Source of the DNA: Actinobacteria bacterium HGW-Actinobacteria-6
GTDB lineage: Bacteria > Actinomycetota > Coriobacteriia > Anaerosomatales > Anaerosomataceae
Assembly (NCBI GenBank): GCA_002841295.1
Contig: PHEU01000001.1
Location: 118,414-182,413, forward strand
Length of the DNA stretch: 64,000 nucleotides
Direction: 5' to 3'
The translations under genes were made by a program, and so were the position numbers. The notes beneath the pieces are model-generated. The model saw nothing but the letters and a program-made list of their open reading frames with translations. It did not search any database and was not told the origin of the DNA. Shown here one piece after another: positions 10,348 to 19,378 of the stretch. Each line of letters starts with the position of its first letter. The first letter of the stretch is position 1.

Positions 10348-11562
10348 CTAGTGGGTAGTGCGGGCTGCCAAGAGGCGCGCCACACGGTCAAGCAGCTCGC
10401 GTGCGATGACGCGTTTGCCGAGCACCGGAAGGTCTTCCGCGTCCGCTGCCGAGACGAACACAACGCGGTTGTCGTCCGTCTCAAATCCGAGCTCGCCGGA
10501 GACGTCGTTGGCCACGACCAGGTCCAGGTGCTTGCCGGTCAGCTTCTCGCGGGCGTACGCGACGATGTCGCTGGTCTCGGCGGCAAATCCGACAAGGATG
10601 GCGCGGCCGGAGTTGGTTTCGCCGAGCTCGGCGAGGATGTCGGGGTTACGCACGAGCGCCACGGCATCCGGGGCTTCGGTCTTCTTGATCTTGCCGCTTG
10701 CGAAGGTGGCGGGGCGGAAGTCGGCGACAGCAGCCGAGGCAACGACCACATCAGACGCCCCGAATCGCGCGAGCACAGCGGAGCGCATCTGTAGCGCGGT
10801 CGTCACGCGCACGACCTCGACGCCGAACGGATCGGGCAGCGAGACGGGGCCGGTCACAAGCGAGACGCGGGCGCCTCGGCGAGCAGCCTCCTCAGCAATC
10901 GCGAAGCCGGTCTTGCCAGAAGAACGGTTACCGATGAAGCGCACGGGATCGATCGGCTCATGCGTGGGACCCGCGGTCACGAGCACGTGCACGCCCGCCA
11001 GGTCGCGCGCACGGTGCGCCTCGGCCTCGACGGCGTCGGCGATGGCAACGGGATCCGCGAGCCTCCCCTCGCCAACATCGCCGCAGGCAAGGGCACCTCG
11101 GCCAGGCTCTATGAAGGCGAACCCGCGAGCACGGAGCGCCGAGACGTTCGCAACCGTGATGTCTTTGCGCCACATGTGCGTGTTCATCGCAGGCGCCACG
11201 ATCACGGGCGCCTCGGCGGCAAGCACTGTGGTGGTCAGCATGTCGTCTGCACGACCGTGCGCGAGCTTGGCGATGACGTTCGCGGTGCACGGAGCGAGCA
11301 CGATGACGTCGGCTTCTGCGGCGAGCGAGATGTGGTGCACCTTGGATTCGGGTTCGTCGGCCCACAGCGAGACTGCCACGGGTTCACCGGTAAGCGTGCG
11401 GAACGTGAGTGGCGTGACAAAGCGTGTGGCAGCCTCGGTCATGACGACCTTCACGCGGAACCCACGACGCATGAGGTCGCGGACGAGCTCGCACGACTTG
11501 TACGCGCCGATACCGCCGGTGACCCCGACGATGATGGTCTGCTTCTCGCGCTTCGCGTTCAT
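10348..11562 (-). CDS. coaBC: Bifunctional CoaBC: phosphopantothenoylcysteine synthetase/decarboxylase
   Basis: This 404-residue fusion carries out two steps of coenzyme A synthesis. The N-terminal CoaC flavoprotein (residues 1-185) decarboxylates phosphopantothenoylcysteine; GVTGGIGAYK binds FMN, VHHISLA carries the catalytic His and APAMNTHMW the substrate clamp. The C-terminal CoaB part (190-404) joins phosphopantothenate with cysteine; VLVTAGPTHEPIDPVRFIGN and the SSGKTG motif are typical. The ATG at 11562 has AAGGAGG five bases upstream, and the sequence further out is not CoaBC-like. It is divergent from korA and far from rpoZ-gmk, with which it is often linked in other bacteria. Confidence 0.95.
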   Translation of the reverse strand: MNAKREKQTIIVGVTGGIGAYKSCELVRDLMRRGFRVKVVMTEAATRFVTPLTFRTLTGEPVAVSLWADEPESKVHHISLAAEADVIVLAPCTANVIAKLAHGRADDMLTTTVLAAEAPVIVAPAMNTHMWRKDITVANVSALRARGFAFIEPGRGALACGDVGEGRLADPVAIADAVEAEAHRARDLAGVHVLVTAGPTHEPIDPVRFIGNRSSGKTGFAIAEEAARRGARVSLVTGPVSLPDPFGVEVVRVTTALQMRSAVLARFGASDVVVASAAVADFRPATFASGKIKKTEAPDAVALVRNPDILAELGETNSGRAILVGFAAETSDIVAYAREKLTGKHLDLVVANDVSGELGFETDDNRVVFVSAADAEDLPVLGKRVIARELLDRVARLLAARTTH

Positions 11563-11673
11563 CCGAACCTCCTTCGGCGATAAGGATACACCGGAGTCGG
11601 TCAAGCGCGCAGGCCACGGCTCCCTTTGGGAATAACCTCCAAGTACACCTTCATACATACCGAGGAGGAACGC

Positions 11674-13434
11674 ATGCCCGACTCCCCCACCGAACTTCGC
11701 GTCCGCATCGGCGGCGAGGCCGGCTTTGGTATCAAAGCCGCAGGCCAGATGCTGGCCCGCAGCTTCGTCGACGCAGGACTCGAGACGTTCGATCTTACCG
11801 AGTACCCGTCGCTCATCCGCGGCGGCCACAACAACTACCTGCTCCGCGTGAGCACTGAGCCGGTCTACTCGCACGTTGAGCCGGTCGACGCGCTCATCTG
11901 CCTCAACCGGGAGACCCTCGACTTGCACCACCACGAACTCGTCGATGGTGGCGCGGTCATCTTCGACCCGGAGGACTTCGGTGCCGCTGACGTCCCGGCG
12001 CGGCTACGCGCAGTTCCCGTCCCGCTCACCGAGATCGCACGCGGGGCGGGCGGCAAGATCATGCGCAACACGGTCGCGCTCGGCGCGCTTCTCGGCATCG
12101 TCGGGTTCCCGCTGTCGTATCTCGGCGATTCTTTGCACAAGCAGTTCGCCAAGAAGGCACCGGAGATCGCCGAGGGTAACGTGACGGCCGCCCAGGCCGG
12201 CTGTGATGCAGCGATGGCCGCGTGTCCGGACTTCATCGTGCAGCTTGCGCCGATCAAGGGCGCGCCTCGGCGAATCCTCGTGGACGGTAATGAGGCGCTC
12301 GGCATGGGTGCGCTTGCGGCAGGAATCGGCTTCTACGCTGCGTACCCGATGACGCCGGCCTCATCGATCCTGCACTTCATGGCCGCCCACGAGCGCGAGT
12401 ACGGCGTTGTCGTGAAGCACACCGAGGACGAGATCGCCGCGATGAACATGGTCGTCGGCGCAGCGTTTGGCGGCACGCGGGCGATGACAGCAAGTGCGGG
12501 TGGCGGCTTCGCGCTCATGGTCGAGGCGTTCGGTATGGCGGGGGCGAGTGAGAGCGCCGTTGTGGTGTGCGTGCTGACGCGTCCCGGCCCCGCGACCGGC
12601 CTCGCCACCTGGACCGAGCAAAGCGACTTGCGCTACGTCATCCACGCCGCTCAGGGCGAATTCCCGCGCGTGGTGCTCGCGCCCGGCGACCGCGAAGACG
12701 CGTTCGACCTGACGTGGAGGGCGTTCAACTTGGCCGACCAACTCCAGACGCCGGTGGTCATCCTCGGCGACAGCTACCTCTCGGACAACCGGCAGTCGAC
12801 GCCCGCGTACGACCTCTCAGAAGTCACCATCGACCGCGGCAAGCTTGTGACCGAGGGCGAGGTACCCGCGGAGGCGCTTGGCACCGACGGCCGCTACCTG
12901 CGCTACAAGGTGACCGAGGACGGCGTCTCCGTCCGCGCGCTGCCGGGCGTGAAGGGCGCAAACCAGCTCGGCAACTCCTACGAACATGACGAGTACGGTT
13001 TCGGATCAGAAGGCGAACCGGCCGAGACTCGCATCGCGCAGAACGAAAAGCGCATGCGCAAGATGGAGCTGGCCGAGAAGCTCGTACCCCCACCTGCGTA
13101 TTTCGGTGCGCCGCCCGAGAGCGCCGAGATCGGGCTGCTCTTCTTCGGCACCACCAAGGGTCCTGTGCGCGAGGCCGCTCGCATGCTGGAGCGCGAGGGT
13201 GTGAAGGCGGCGCTCATGCAAGTCGTGACCGTCTTCCCCTTCCCCGCCGAGGAGGTTGCGGCGTTTCTCGGCAGCGTGCCGAAGACGCTGATCGTCGAGG
13301 GGAACTTCACGGGTCAGCTGGAGGGCCTTGTGCGGCAGGAATGCCTACTGGCCGTGGAGCATTCGCTTCACCGCTACGACGGGCGGCCGTTCACACCAGA
13401 AGAGATCGTCCGAAAAGTGAAGGAGGTGCTCTAA
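11674..13434 (+). CDS. korA: 2-oxoacid:ferredoxin oxidoreductase, alpha subunit (gamma-alpha fusion, KorA)
   Basis: A 586-residue subunit with the POR gamma domain in front (residues 1-185; GEAGFGIKAAGQMLARS). The pyrimidine-binding alpha domain follows (about 200-420; GNEALGMGALAAGIGFYAAYPM), then a C-terminal transketolase-like domain. With KorB it forms the 2-oxoglutarate or branched 2-oxoacid:ferredoxin oxidoreductase that makes acyl-CoA, CO2 and reduced ferredoxin. The ATG at 11674 has GAGGAGG five bases upstream. korB starts directly after the stop. There is no delta (ferredoxin) subunit gene nearby, as usual for the two-subunit type. The exact 2-oxoacid is not readable. Confidence 0.93.
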   Translation: MPDSPTELRVRIGGEAGFGIKAAGQMLARSFVDAGLETFDLTEYPSLIRGGHNNYLLRVSTEPVYSHVEPVDALICLNRETLDLHHHELVDGGAVIFDPEDFGAADVPARLRAVPVPLTEIARGAGGKIMRNTVALGALLGIVGFPLSYLGDSLHKQFAKKAPEIAEGNVTAAQAGCDAAMAACPDFIVQLAPIKGAPRRILVDGNEALGMGALAAGIGFYAAYPMTPASSILHFMAAHEREYGVVVKHTEDEIAAMNMVVGAAFGGTRAMTASAGGGFALMVEAFGMAGASESAVVVCVLTRPGPATGLATWTEQSDLRYVIHAAQGEFPRVVLAPGDREDAFDLTWRAFNLADQLQTPVVILGDSYLSDNRQSTPAYDLSEVTIDRGKLVTEGEVPAEALGTDGRYLRYKVTEDGVSVRALPGVKGANQLGNSYEHDEYGFGSEGEPAETRIAQNEKRMRKMELAEKLVPPPAYFGAPPESAEIGLLFFGTTKGPVREAARMLEREGVKAALMQVVTVFPFPAEEVAAFLGSVPKTLIVEGNFTGQLEGLVRQECLLAVEHSLHRYDGRPFTPEEIVRKVKEVL

Positions 13435-14325
13435 ATGCCCACCGCCAAAGAGCTTGAGAGCATCTTGAAGCCGACCTGGTGTCCCGGATGTGGCAACTTC
13501 GGCATGTTCCGCGCGCTCAAAGAGGCGATCGAAGAGCTTGCGATCCCCGCCGAGGAACTCGCGATGGTGTGGGGTATCGGCTGCCACGGCAACGGCGCCG
13601 ATTTCTATAACGTGCAGGGCTTCCACGGTCTTCACGGCCGGGCGCTGCCGGTCGCAACCGGTATCGCGCTCACACGCCCCGACCTCAAGGTGATCGTTGA
13701 GATGGGTGACGGCGACGGCTACGGCATCGGCGGCAACCACTTCATCCACTCGGTCAGGCGCAACATCGATATGACGGCGATCTACCACAACAACCAGATC
13801 TACGGCCTCACGACCGGCCAGGCCTCCCCCACCTCGGACCAGTTCATGCGCACGCCGAGCACCCCCGGAGGCGTCGTGGAAGAACCAGTGAACCCTGTCG
13901 GTGTGGCGGTGGCGCAGGGAGCGACGTTCGTGGCCCGCGCATTCGCTGGCGACATCCCGCACCTGAAAGAGATCTACAAGCGGGCGATCCTCCACGAGGG
14001 TTTCTCGGTGGTGGACGTGTACCAGCCGTGCGTGACGTGGAACAAGATGAACACGTTCTCGTGGTTCCGCGACCGCGTATACAAAATCGAAGAGCTGCCC
14101 GACTACGACCCGACCGACCGCACCAAGGCATTCGACCTGTCGATGTCGACATTCCACGAGCTCACGTGCGCACCGGATGAGTGCAAGATCCCCATCGGCG
14201 TCTTCTTCGAGGAGCCGGACTCCTTCACGTACCAAGACGGCCTCCCGCAGCTCGACCGCCCGATGTACAAGCACGCCGAGAAGCCGAGAGACATCTCGGC
14301 GACGCTGGAGCTCTACGGGGCGTAG
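13435..14325 (+). CDS. korB: 2-oxoacid:ferredoxin oxidoreductase, beta subunit (KorB)
   Basis: A 296-residue thiamine-diphosphate-binding subunit. The TPP and Mg site is GDGDGYGIGGNHFIH, followed by YHNNQIYGLTTGQ. Cys16 and Cys19 (WCPGCG), Cys50 (GIGCHGNG) and Cys199 (VYQPCVTW) are placed to hold one [4Fe-4S] cluster, as in KorB and PorB. The ATG is immediately after the korA stop, with GGAGG within the korA end. The two genes form one unit that meets the opposing gene at 14331 tail to tail with only five bases between them. Confidence 0.94.
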   Translation: MPTAKELESILKPTWCPGCGNFGMFRALKEAIEELAIPAEELAMVWGIGCHGNGADFYNVQGFHGLHGRALPVATGIALTRPDLKVIVEMGDGDGYGIGGNHFIHSVRRNIDMTAIYHNNQIYGLTTGQASPTSDQFMRTPSTPGGVVEEPVNPVGVAVAQGATFVARAFAGDIPHLKEIYKRAILHEGFSVVDVYQPCVTWNKMNTFSWFRDRVYKIEELPDYDPTDRTKAFDLSMSTFHELTCAPDECKIPIGVFFEEPDSFTYQDGLPQLDRPMYKHAEKPRDISATLELYGA

Positions 14326-14330
14326 CGGTC

Positions 14331-15578
14331 CTACGCGATCATGGACTCCCACCACGAGCGCAGACGCGCGGCGTGATGTCCCGGCACGAGCACGATGTGG
14401 TTGCCGAGCGGCGCGGTGAGCAAGTCGCTCACGTGTCCGTCCGAGAGCTCGATGAAGGCCTGCGTGCGGCAGAGGTTCTCGGCATCACCGGAGGCTGTGA
14501 TCGCGCCCTCGGCGATCCACACGCGCTCCATGCGCGCACCACCGATGCGGACGAGCGTGACGGGGCTGTTGGCGATAACGCCCTGGATGCCAACGCCGAG
14601 TCCGGACTCGAAGTGCGAGCGCAGGCGGTAGCTCTCCACCATGCTGCGAGGCACCGTGCAGTGCGCAAGCCAGAGCGCGTTGGCGGCTTCGTCGAGCTGC
14701 GCCGGGTTCGCCATCCACGGCGTCTCCCCGGTGAGAAGGCGCGTCCACATGAGCCCGATGGTGGTCACGAGGTCGCCTTCACAACCGCCGATGACACCGG
14801 AGTCGGTGAGCTCGGAGAGCGCGAAGCAGCCGGTCGTCTTCTGGTTGAGCACCAAGTCGAAGCAGCGAACCGTGAGCGCGTCGAGCTTCTCTGCCGAGAC
14901 GATCCCGCGCAGCGCTTCGCTCACGCGCGCCACGTCGAGGAGCTCACCGCGCGTGGGCTCGACGCATCCGGTCGCGCCTGAGGCAAGGGCATCGGCGGCC
15001 TTCTCGGCCACGTCATCGGGGACTGCGGCCATACGGTCGACCAGATCGCCGAGACGAACATCAACGACTTCCGGCCCCCACACGTCACGAACGATATCGG
15101 CGGCAGGCATGCTCCCAACGAGCCAGTCTGACGGGGCTCCAACGAGACCCACCCGGGATGCGCGCAACACGCGACGCACGCGGAGATCCTCGGCGGCGTC
15201 TGTGACCTGGCCAAGCGCGGCAACGTCGCCTGCGCCCGGCAGGTAGATGATCCGTCCGGGCACACCGTCTTGCTGCAATCTCGCGAGCACCTCGAGCGCT
15301 GCAGGCAGCGAGTTGTTGCCGGGATGCGCGAGCAGCAAAACCGGCTCATCCTGAACCGAGATGGAGCGAAGCGCGGTAAGTTCAAGAATGAGGTTCTCGG
15401 TACCGCCGGTCGCCACGAGGTAGAACACCGGCAGGTCGACCGCGATATCATCGGCCGATATCATCTGCCCGCCCACCTCGCGAAGCGCGTCGGCAACGGA
15501 GCCGATGATAGGTTCCAGCTGCTCGGCACCATCGACAAGCACGGACGCGACCGGAACGAACCCAAAACGAGCTTCCAC
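14331..15578 (-). CDS. Fucose/arabinose-isomerase-like protein of unknown function
   Basis: A 415-residue soluble protein with a GTG start at 15578 (GGAGG six bases upstream). The C-terminal third (about 290-400) resembles the FucI/AraA C-terminal fold: TPWMANPAQLD, HCTVPRSM, then LRSHFESGLGVGIQG and a final HIVLVPGHH. The N-terminal half is a Rossmann-like sugar-isomerase domain with the VLLLAHPGNNSLPAALE loop. Active-site acids of true L-fucose isomerase are not obvious, so substrate and reaction are open. It ends five bases from the korB stop in tail-to-tail orientation and is followed by a NapH-like ferredoxin gene. Confidence 0.6.
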   Translation of the reverse strand: MEARFGFVPVASVLVDGAEQLEPIIGSVADALREVGGQMISADDIAVDLPVFYLVATGGTENLILELTALRSISVQDEPVLLLAHPGNNSLPAALEVLARLQQDGVPGRIIYLPGAGDVAALGQVTDAAEDLRVRRVLRASRVGLVGAPSDWLVGSMPAADIVRDVWGPEVVDVRLGDLVDRMAAVPDDVAEKAADALASGATGCVEPTRGELLDVARVSEALRGIVSAEKLDALTVRCFDLVLNQKTTGCFALSELTDSGVIGGCEGDLVTTIGLMWTRLLTGETPWMANPAQLDEAANALWLAHCTVPRSMVESYRLRSHFESGLGVGIQGVIANSPVTLVRIGGARMERVWIAEGAITASGDAENLCRTQAFIELSDGHVSDLLTAPLGNHIVLVPGHHAARLRSWWESMIA

Positions 15579-15629
15579 CGTGGACCTCCTTGATTGTGCC
15601 GACTAGACGAGCGTACCCGAAATGCTCGT

Positions 15630-16628
15630 TTACAGGCCGGGAATCCTCATGAACTGCGCGAACGCCTCGATCGAGAGCTGTGTGTGCCAGTGACCCGTGG
15701 CTAGCGCGATGCCAAAGATCGCGAGCCAGAGAACGACTACGCCGAGCGGCCAGATCCACCAGCGGAACCTGAAGCGACCGAACACGCGCGACGTCAGCGC
15801 TCCCTCGGCGGGACAGACCCGCACGCAATCCTGGCAGCCGTCGCACTCAGGCGCGCGGACCGACTTGAGCGTGTCGACGGGCACTGCCGCATGGCAGACC
15901 TTGGCGCACTTGCCGCAGTCGATGCACGCCTCCGGGTCACGAACGACGGTGCATGCCGAGGCGACACCACACGCGCCATAAACGCCGCCGAGCGGACACA
16001 GGTAGCGGCACCACACGTTGCCGAAGAGCATCATGCCGACGAATGCGAGCGCGATCACGGCGAGATACAGCGGCGCTCCGAAGAGCAACAACATTTTTGC
16101 ATCGACCGTGGCGTAGTACGGGAGTTGCTGGAACCACATCGCCTCCTGCACACTCACTGCCGCAAGCCAGATCATGAAGCCCGCAGCTATCACGTAGCGA
16201 ACTCCGCGGAGTCCGAGGTCCAGCCAGCGCGGCGGGCGGAAGTTGTCGCGACCGAGCACCTTGCGGCCGAGCCAAGCCGAGACCTCCCACACGGTGCCGA
16301 CCGGACAGATCCAGCCGCAGAAGCCGCGCTTGAAGATGAACGACGTTGCAAGCGCGCCGAGGATGATGACGATACCCGCGGGCAGCACCGGATCGAAGAA
16401 ACCGGTCTTGAGCCACAAGAAGAAGCTCATGTATGAGCCGATCGGAAGGAGCCCGGCCACCGCCTCTGGCCTCGGCACGAAATCGCCAGTGCCAAGCGCC
16501 CACGCTCGGAACTGCAACAGTCGCACGGAAATGAACACGAAGTATGCGAGGAACCCTCCCCGCACGATCAGTCGCGGTCCGATGCGACCGAGGGTCCGGC
16601 CAACGACGTCATCTGTGCTGCGCGCCAT
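15630..16628 (-). CDS. Membrane 4Fe-4S ferredoxin-like protein (NapH/CcoG family), copy 1
   Basis: A 332-residue inner-membrane electron carrier. It has four or five hydrophobic segments, two membrane-edge Cys motifs (FCGWICPVG and CRYLCPLGG) and a cytoplasmic loop with two complete CxxCxxCxxxC sites (CIDCGKCAKVC and CDGCQDCVRVC) for two [4Fe-4S] clusters. One last helix follows. Such proteins pass electrons between the quinone pool or ferredoxin and periplasmic partners; the partner here is unknown. The ATG at 16628 is preferred, although its ribosome site is weak. It is divergent from a transglutaminase-like lipoprotein, beyond which a second copy of the family lies at 18025-19275. Confidence 0.85.
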   Translation of the reverse strand: MARSTDDVVGRTLGRIGPRLIVRGGFLAYFVFISVRLLQFRAWALGTGDFVPRPEAVAGLLPIGSYMSFFLWLKTGFFDPVLPAGIVIILGALATSFIFKRGFCGWICPVGTVWEVSAWLGRKVLGRDNFRPPRWLDLGLRGVRYVIAAGFMIWLAAVSVQEAMWFQQLPYYATVDAKMLLLFGAPLYLAVIALAFVGMMLFGNVWCRYLCPLGGVYGACGVASACTVVRDPEACIDCGKCAKVCHAAVPVDTLKSVRAPECDGCQDCVRVCPAEGALTSRVFGRFRFRWWIWPLGVVVLWLAIFGIALATGHWHTQLSIEAFAQFMRIPGL

Positions 16629-16815
16629 GAACGTGCCTGCCTTCCGCTTGTGTGACTTCTCGCTTGCGTGCGTCGCGAAGGCTGCCGGACCACATGGCGA
16701 CACGAATGCTGGTTCTACACCTATCCCGCCCGAGCGTCAAACAGCGGTTTCGGGGTATCCTCGGCACTGGTATTACTGCAACGTCCGTGCCGTTTCGCTT
16801 GCCGAGGAGGTCCTT

Positions 16816-17928
16816 GTGCGCCTGCGCCCGCTGACCACGTTCATCGCGTTGACACTCGCGCTCGCGATGGTCGCCGGCTGCAGCGTCAACGGGGAACTGC
16901 ATCTGCCCACGGGCGTCGTGTATCCGTCGATCAACCCCGTCGCTGGTACGGCTGACCTCACCGTCACCCAGACGTTCACATTCGAGGGTGCACCGCGCTC
17001 GGTCACAATGGTCGTTGACGGCCCTGTTTTCGGTGGTGCGCAGCAGGCCGAGAAGAGTGTCATCAGGTTTGGCAAAGCGCGCGAGAACGACTGGATCAGG
17101 GACTACTACCCCGCGTTCGTCTTCGATGAGCACCAAGACGCGTTTTTCTCGGCTCTTATGGGGCAGCTCAACGGAATCCGCTCGGCATCAGGACTGGACG
17201 ACGACCGCTACGTGGAGCTCATGACCGCGTACGTCCAATCGCTCGAGTACCGGATCGACCCCGTCGACCTCTCGCCGAAGTTCCCGGTCGAGACTGCCGG
17301 CGAAGGCGCTGGCGACTGCGACGACAAGGCGCTGCTGCTCGGCGGAATGCTTGCGCGTGAAGGGTACGACGTTGCGATTCTGTTGTTCAGTGCCGAGCAG
17401 CATGTGGCGCTCGGCATCAAGGCGGACGGACTCGACTACAGAGACACGGGCTACGCGTACATCGAGACGACGGCGCAGGGGTTCGTGGGCATGCCCCCGG
17501 ACACCATCGGCGAAGGCGCTGCGCTTTCGAGCCAGCCGCAGGTTATCAGGATCGGCACAGGGAAGATGTCATGGGGCGCAGGGCCACAAGTGGCCAGCAT
17601 CCTTGACGCTGCCAAAACTGCCGAGAAGAGAGCTGGCGAGTTGGCTGCACGTCTCAAGGCTGCCGATACGAGTCTCACCCCGCTCCAGTCAAGAACGCAG
17701 GCTCTCAAGTCGCAGCTGGATGCGCGGTCGTCGGCCGGAGACAATGCGGCGTACAACTCGCTCGTGCCCACGTACAACGCCGCAGTCGCCGAGTACAATG
17801 CTGCAGTGGCTGCTCGCAATCAGATCGCGCAGGAGAACAACGGTGTTGTCGCAATTCACACGTACATTGTCGAGCATCTCGACGATCGACCCGGTGCCTT
17901 TGCGTGGGTGCAGTCACACCCCCTGTAG
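16816..17928 (+). CDS. Lipoprotein with transglutaminase-like cysteine domain and coiled-coil tail
   Basis: A 370-residue exported lipoprotein. The GTG at 16816 has GAGGAGG five bases upstream. The signal peptide ends in the lipobox LAMVAGC, with Cys22 lipidated. Residues about 50-225 form a transglutaminase-like fold with a candidate triad Cys168 (GDCDDK), His196 (EQHVALG) and Glu217 (YIETT). The region after about 260 is an Ala/Lys-rich coiled coil with repeated YNAAVAEYNAAVA units. It could be a cell-surface protease or cross-linking enzyme. Two NapH-like ferredoxins flank it, one divergent and one 96 bases downstream on the same strand. The functional link is not clear. Confidence 0.75.
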   Translation: MRLRPLTTFIALTLALAMVAGCSVNGELHLPTGVVYPSINPVAGTADLTVTQTFTFEGAPRSVTMVVDGPVFGGAQQAEKSVIRFGKARENDWIRDYYPAFVFDEHQDAFFSALMGQLNGIRSASGLDDDRYVELMTAYVQSLEYRIDPVDLSPKFPVETAGEGAGDCDDKALLLGGMLAREGYDVAILLFSAEQHVALGIKADGLDYRDTGYAYIETTAQGFVGMPPDTIGEGAALSSQPQVIRIGTGKMSWGAGPQVASILDAAKTAEKRAGELAARLKAADTSLTPLQSRTQALKSQLDARSSAGDNAAYNSLVPTYNAAVAEYNAAVAARNQIAQENNGVVAIHTYIVEHLDDRPGAFAWVQSHPL

Positions 17929-18024
17929 TCCTTCACGCCCTTTTCACATCTTCCACGCCGCACGTTCACCCAGGTTCGTTAGCCTACTCACGAAGTAGCA
18001 CTCCCCCCTGACGGAAGGATCGCG

Positions 18025-19275
18025 ATGTCGCCCGAAAAGGCACCCCGAGCACCCCGCACCAGAGCACGCATTGTACGATGGGCGGTGCTTGCGAGCGTCT
18101 TGGCGGCGATCACCGTTATCGGATACCTGCACCAGACGGCAGGCACCGGAAGGCCGGCAGGCGTTGACGCGCTCTGCCCGTTCGGCGGACTCGAAACCGC
18201 GTACGCCCTCGTGACAAGCGGCTTCTTGCTCAAGCGCGTGGCGATCTCTGGCGTCATTCTGCTCGTGGCGGCCCTCGCTGTGGCCGTTGTTTTCCGCCGC
18301 TCCTTCTGCGGACAGATCTGCCCACTCGGATTCCTGCAGGAGATGTTCGGGGGACTCGGCCGAAGGGTGTTCAAGAAGCGCCCTGTCATGCCGACCTGGC
18401 TCGACCGACCTGCGCGCTACCTCAAGTACGTCGTGCTGGTCGTCTTCATCGGCCTTGCCTGGACGACCGCCGACCTCGCGATTCGTCCATACGACCCGTG
18501 GGTCGCATACATGCACCTCACCTCGGCTGAAGTGTTCGCCGAGTTCAGCATCGGTTTCGCCGTGTTGGTCGCGGCAGTCGTTGGATCGTTCGTCTATGAC
18601 CGCTTCTTCTGCAAGTACCTCTGCCCCATGGGCGCAACGCTCGGGCTCATCTCCAAATTCAGCATCTTCAAGGTCCGCCGCACGACGACCACCTGCATCG
18701 ACTGTAAAGCGTGTGATATAGCGTGCCCTGTCAACATCAACGTCTCAGAAGCCGAGACGGTCAACTCACCTGAATGCATCAACTGCAACGAATGCGTGAC
18801 CGCGTGCCCTGTCAAAGACACGCTCGCAATGAGCACCAGCGGTGGCAAGCGGCTCTCGGCACTTGGAACGACGGTCGCAGTTGTCGCTGTCTTCGCGATC
18901 ATCGTTGGCGGCGCAACGGTTGCCGGCAGCTTCGAGTGGAGAACCCCGAGCCTTGCCCAGGAAGCCGGCGCAGGACGAGGCAATGGCGCTGGCAGCGAAG
19001 GCGCCGACGGCGATACCGCGCTCATCGGCGACTTTGATGTGTCGCTCATCAAAGGTCGAACAACGCTTACCGAAGTGTCCGAGGTGACAGGAATCCCGGC
19101 ATCGATGTTCCAGCGCGTCCTCGGAGTACCTGAGTCCGAGCAGGGTCTCCCGCTCAAGGACACGAAAGGCACGTACGGGTTCTCTCCCGAAGACGTGCGA
19201 ACGATGGTGGAGCTCTACCGGGTCGACCCTGCCGCCGCCGAGGCGTACATACCGCTCGGCAGTTCCGAAGAGTAG
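18025..19275 (+). CDS. Membrane 4Fe-4S ferredoxin-like protein (NapH/CcoG family), copy 2, with extra C-terminal domain
   Basis: A 416-residue relative of the protein at 15630-16628. It has a single N-terminal helix (17-35), a CPFGG motif at the membrane edge, two FCxxxCP motifs (SFCGQICPLG and FFCKYLCPMG) and two complete 4Fe-4S sites (CIDCKACDIAC and CINCNECVTAC). A helix near residue 285 leads to a C-terminal domain of about 100 residues, absent from copy 1, that contains LIKGRTTLTEVSEVTGIPAS and GTYGFSPEDVR. That domain is probably extracytoplasmic and may contact a redox partner. The ATG at 18025 has GGAAGGA five bases upstream. A strong terminator follows. Confidence 0.85.
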   Translation: MSPEKAPRAPRTRARIVRWAVLASVLAAITVIGYLHQTAGTGRPAGVDALCPFGGLETAYALVTSGFLLKRVAISGVILLVAALAVAVVFRRSFCGQICPLGFLQEMFGGLGRRVFKKRPVMPTWLDRPARYLKYVVLVVFIGLAWTTADLAIRPYDPWVAYMHLTSAEVFAEFSIGFAVLVAAVVGSFVYDRFFCKYLCPMGATLGLISKFSIFKVRRTTTTCIDCKACDIACPVNINVSEAETVNSPECINCNECVTACPVKDTLAMSTSGGKRLSALGTTVAVVAVFAIIVGGATVAGSFEWRTPSLAQEAGAGRGNGAGSEGADGDTALIGDFDVSLIKGRTTLTEVSEVTGIPASMFQRVLGVPESEQGLPLKDTKGTYGFSPEDVRTMVELYRVDPAAAEAYIPLGSSEE

Positions 19276-19291
19276 CGTCCGAACAAATCAT

Positions 19292-19319
19292 GGAGACCCC
19301 CGTAACCCCGGGGGTCTCC
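19292..19319 (+). terminator. Terminator after the second NapH-like gene
   Basis: An 11-bp perfect GC-rich stem (19292-19302 with 19309-19319) and a six-base loop lie 16 bases past the stop, followed by TCTGCGTTTACC. The hairpin also stands about 60 bases past the end of the opposing GGDEF/HD-GYP gene and may serve both. Confidence 0.85.
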
Positions 19320-19378
19320 TCTGCGTTTACCTTGACGCCAGCCACCCCTCGGCTGGCATTTCCTTTTCCCCGGAGTAC

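Noticed and set aside
10358..11635. A 425-codon plus-strand open frame opposite coaBC
   Set aside because: Ser/Thr/Ala-rich antisense shadow; coaBC motifs are complete on the minus strand.
13345..14355. A 336-codon minus-strand open frame opposite korB
   Set aside because: Antisense shadow of korB with no recognisable domain.
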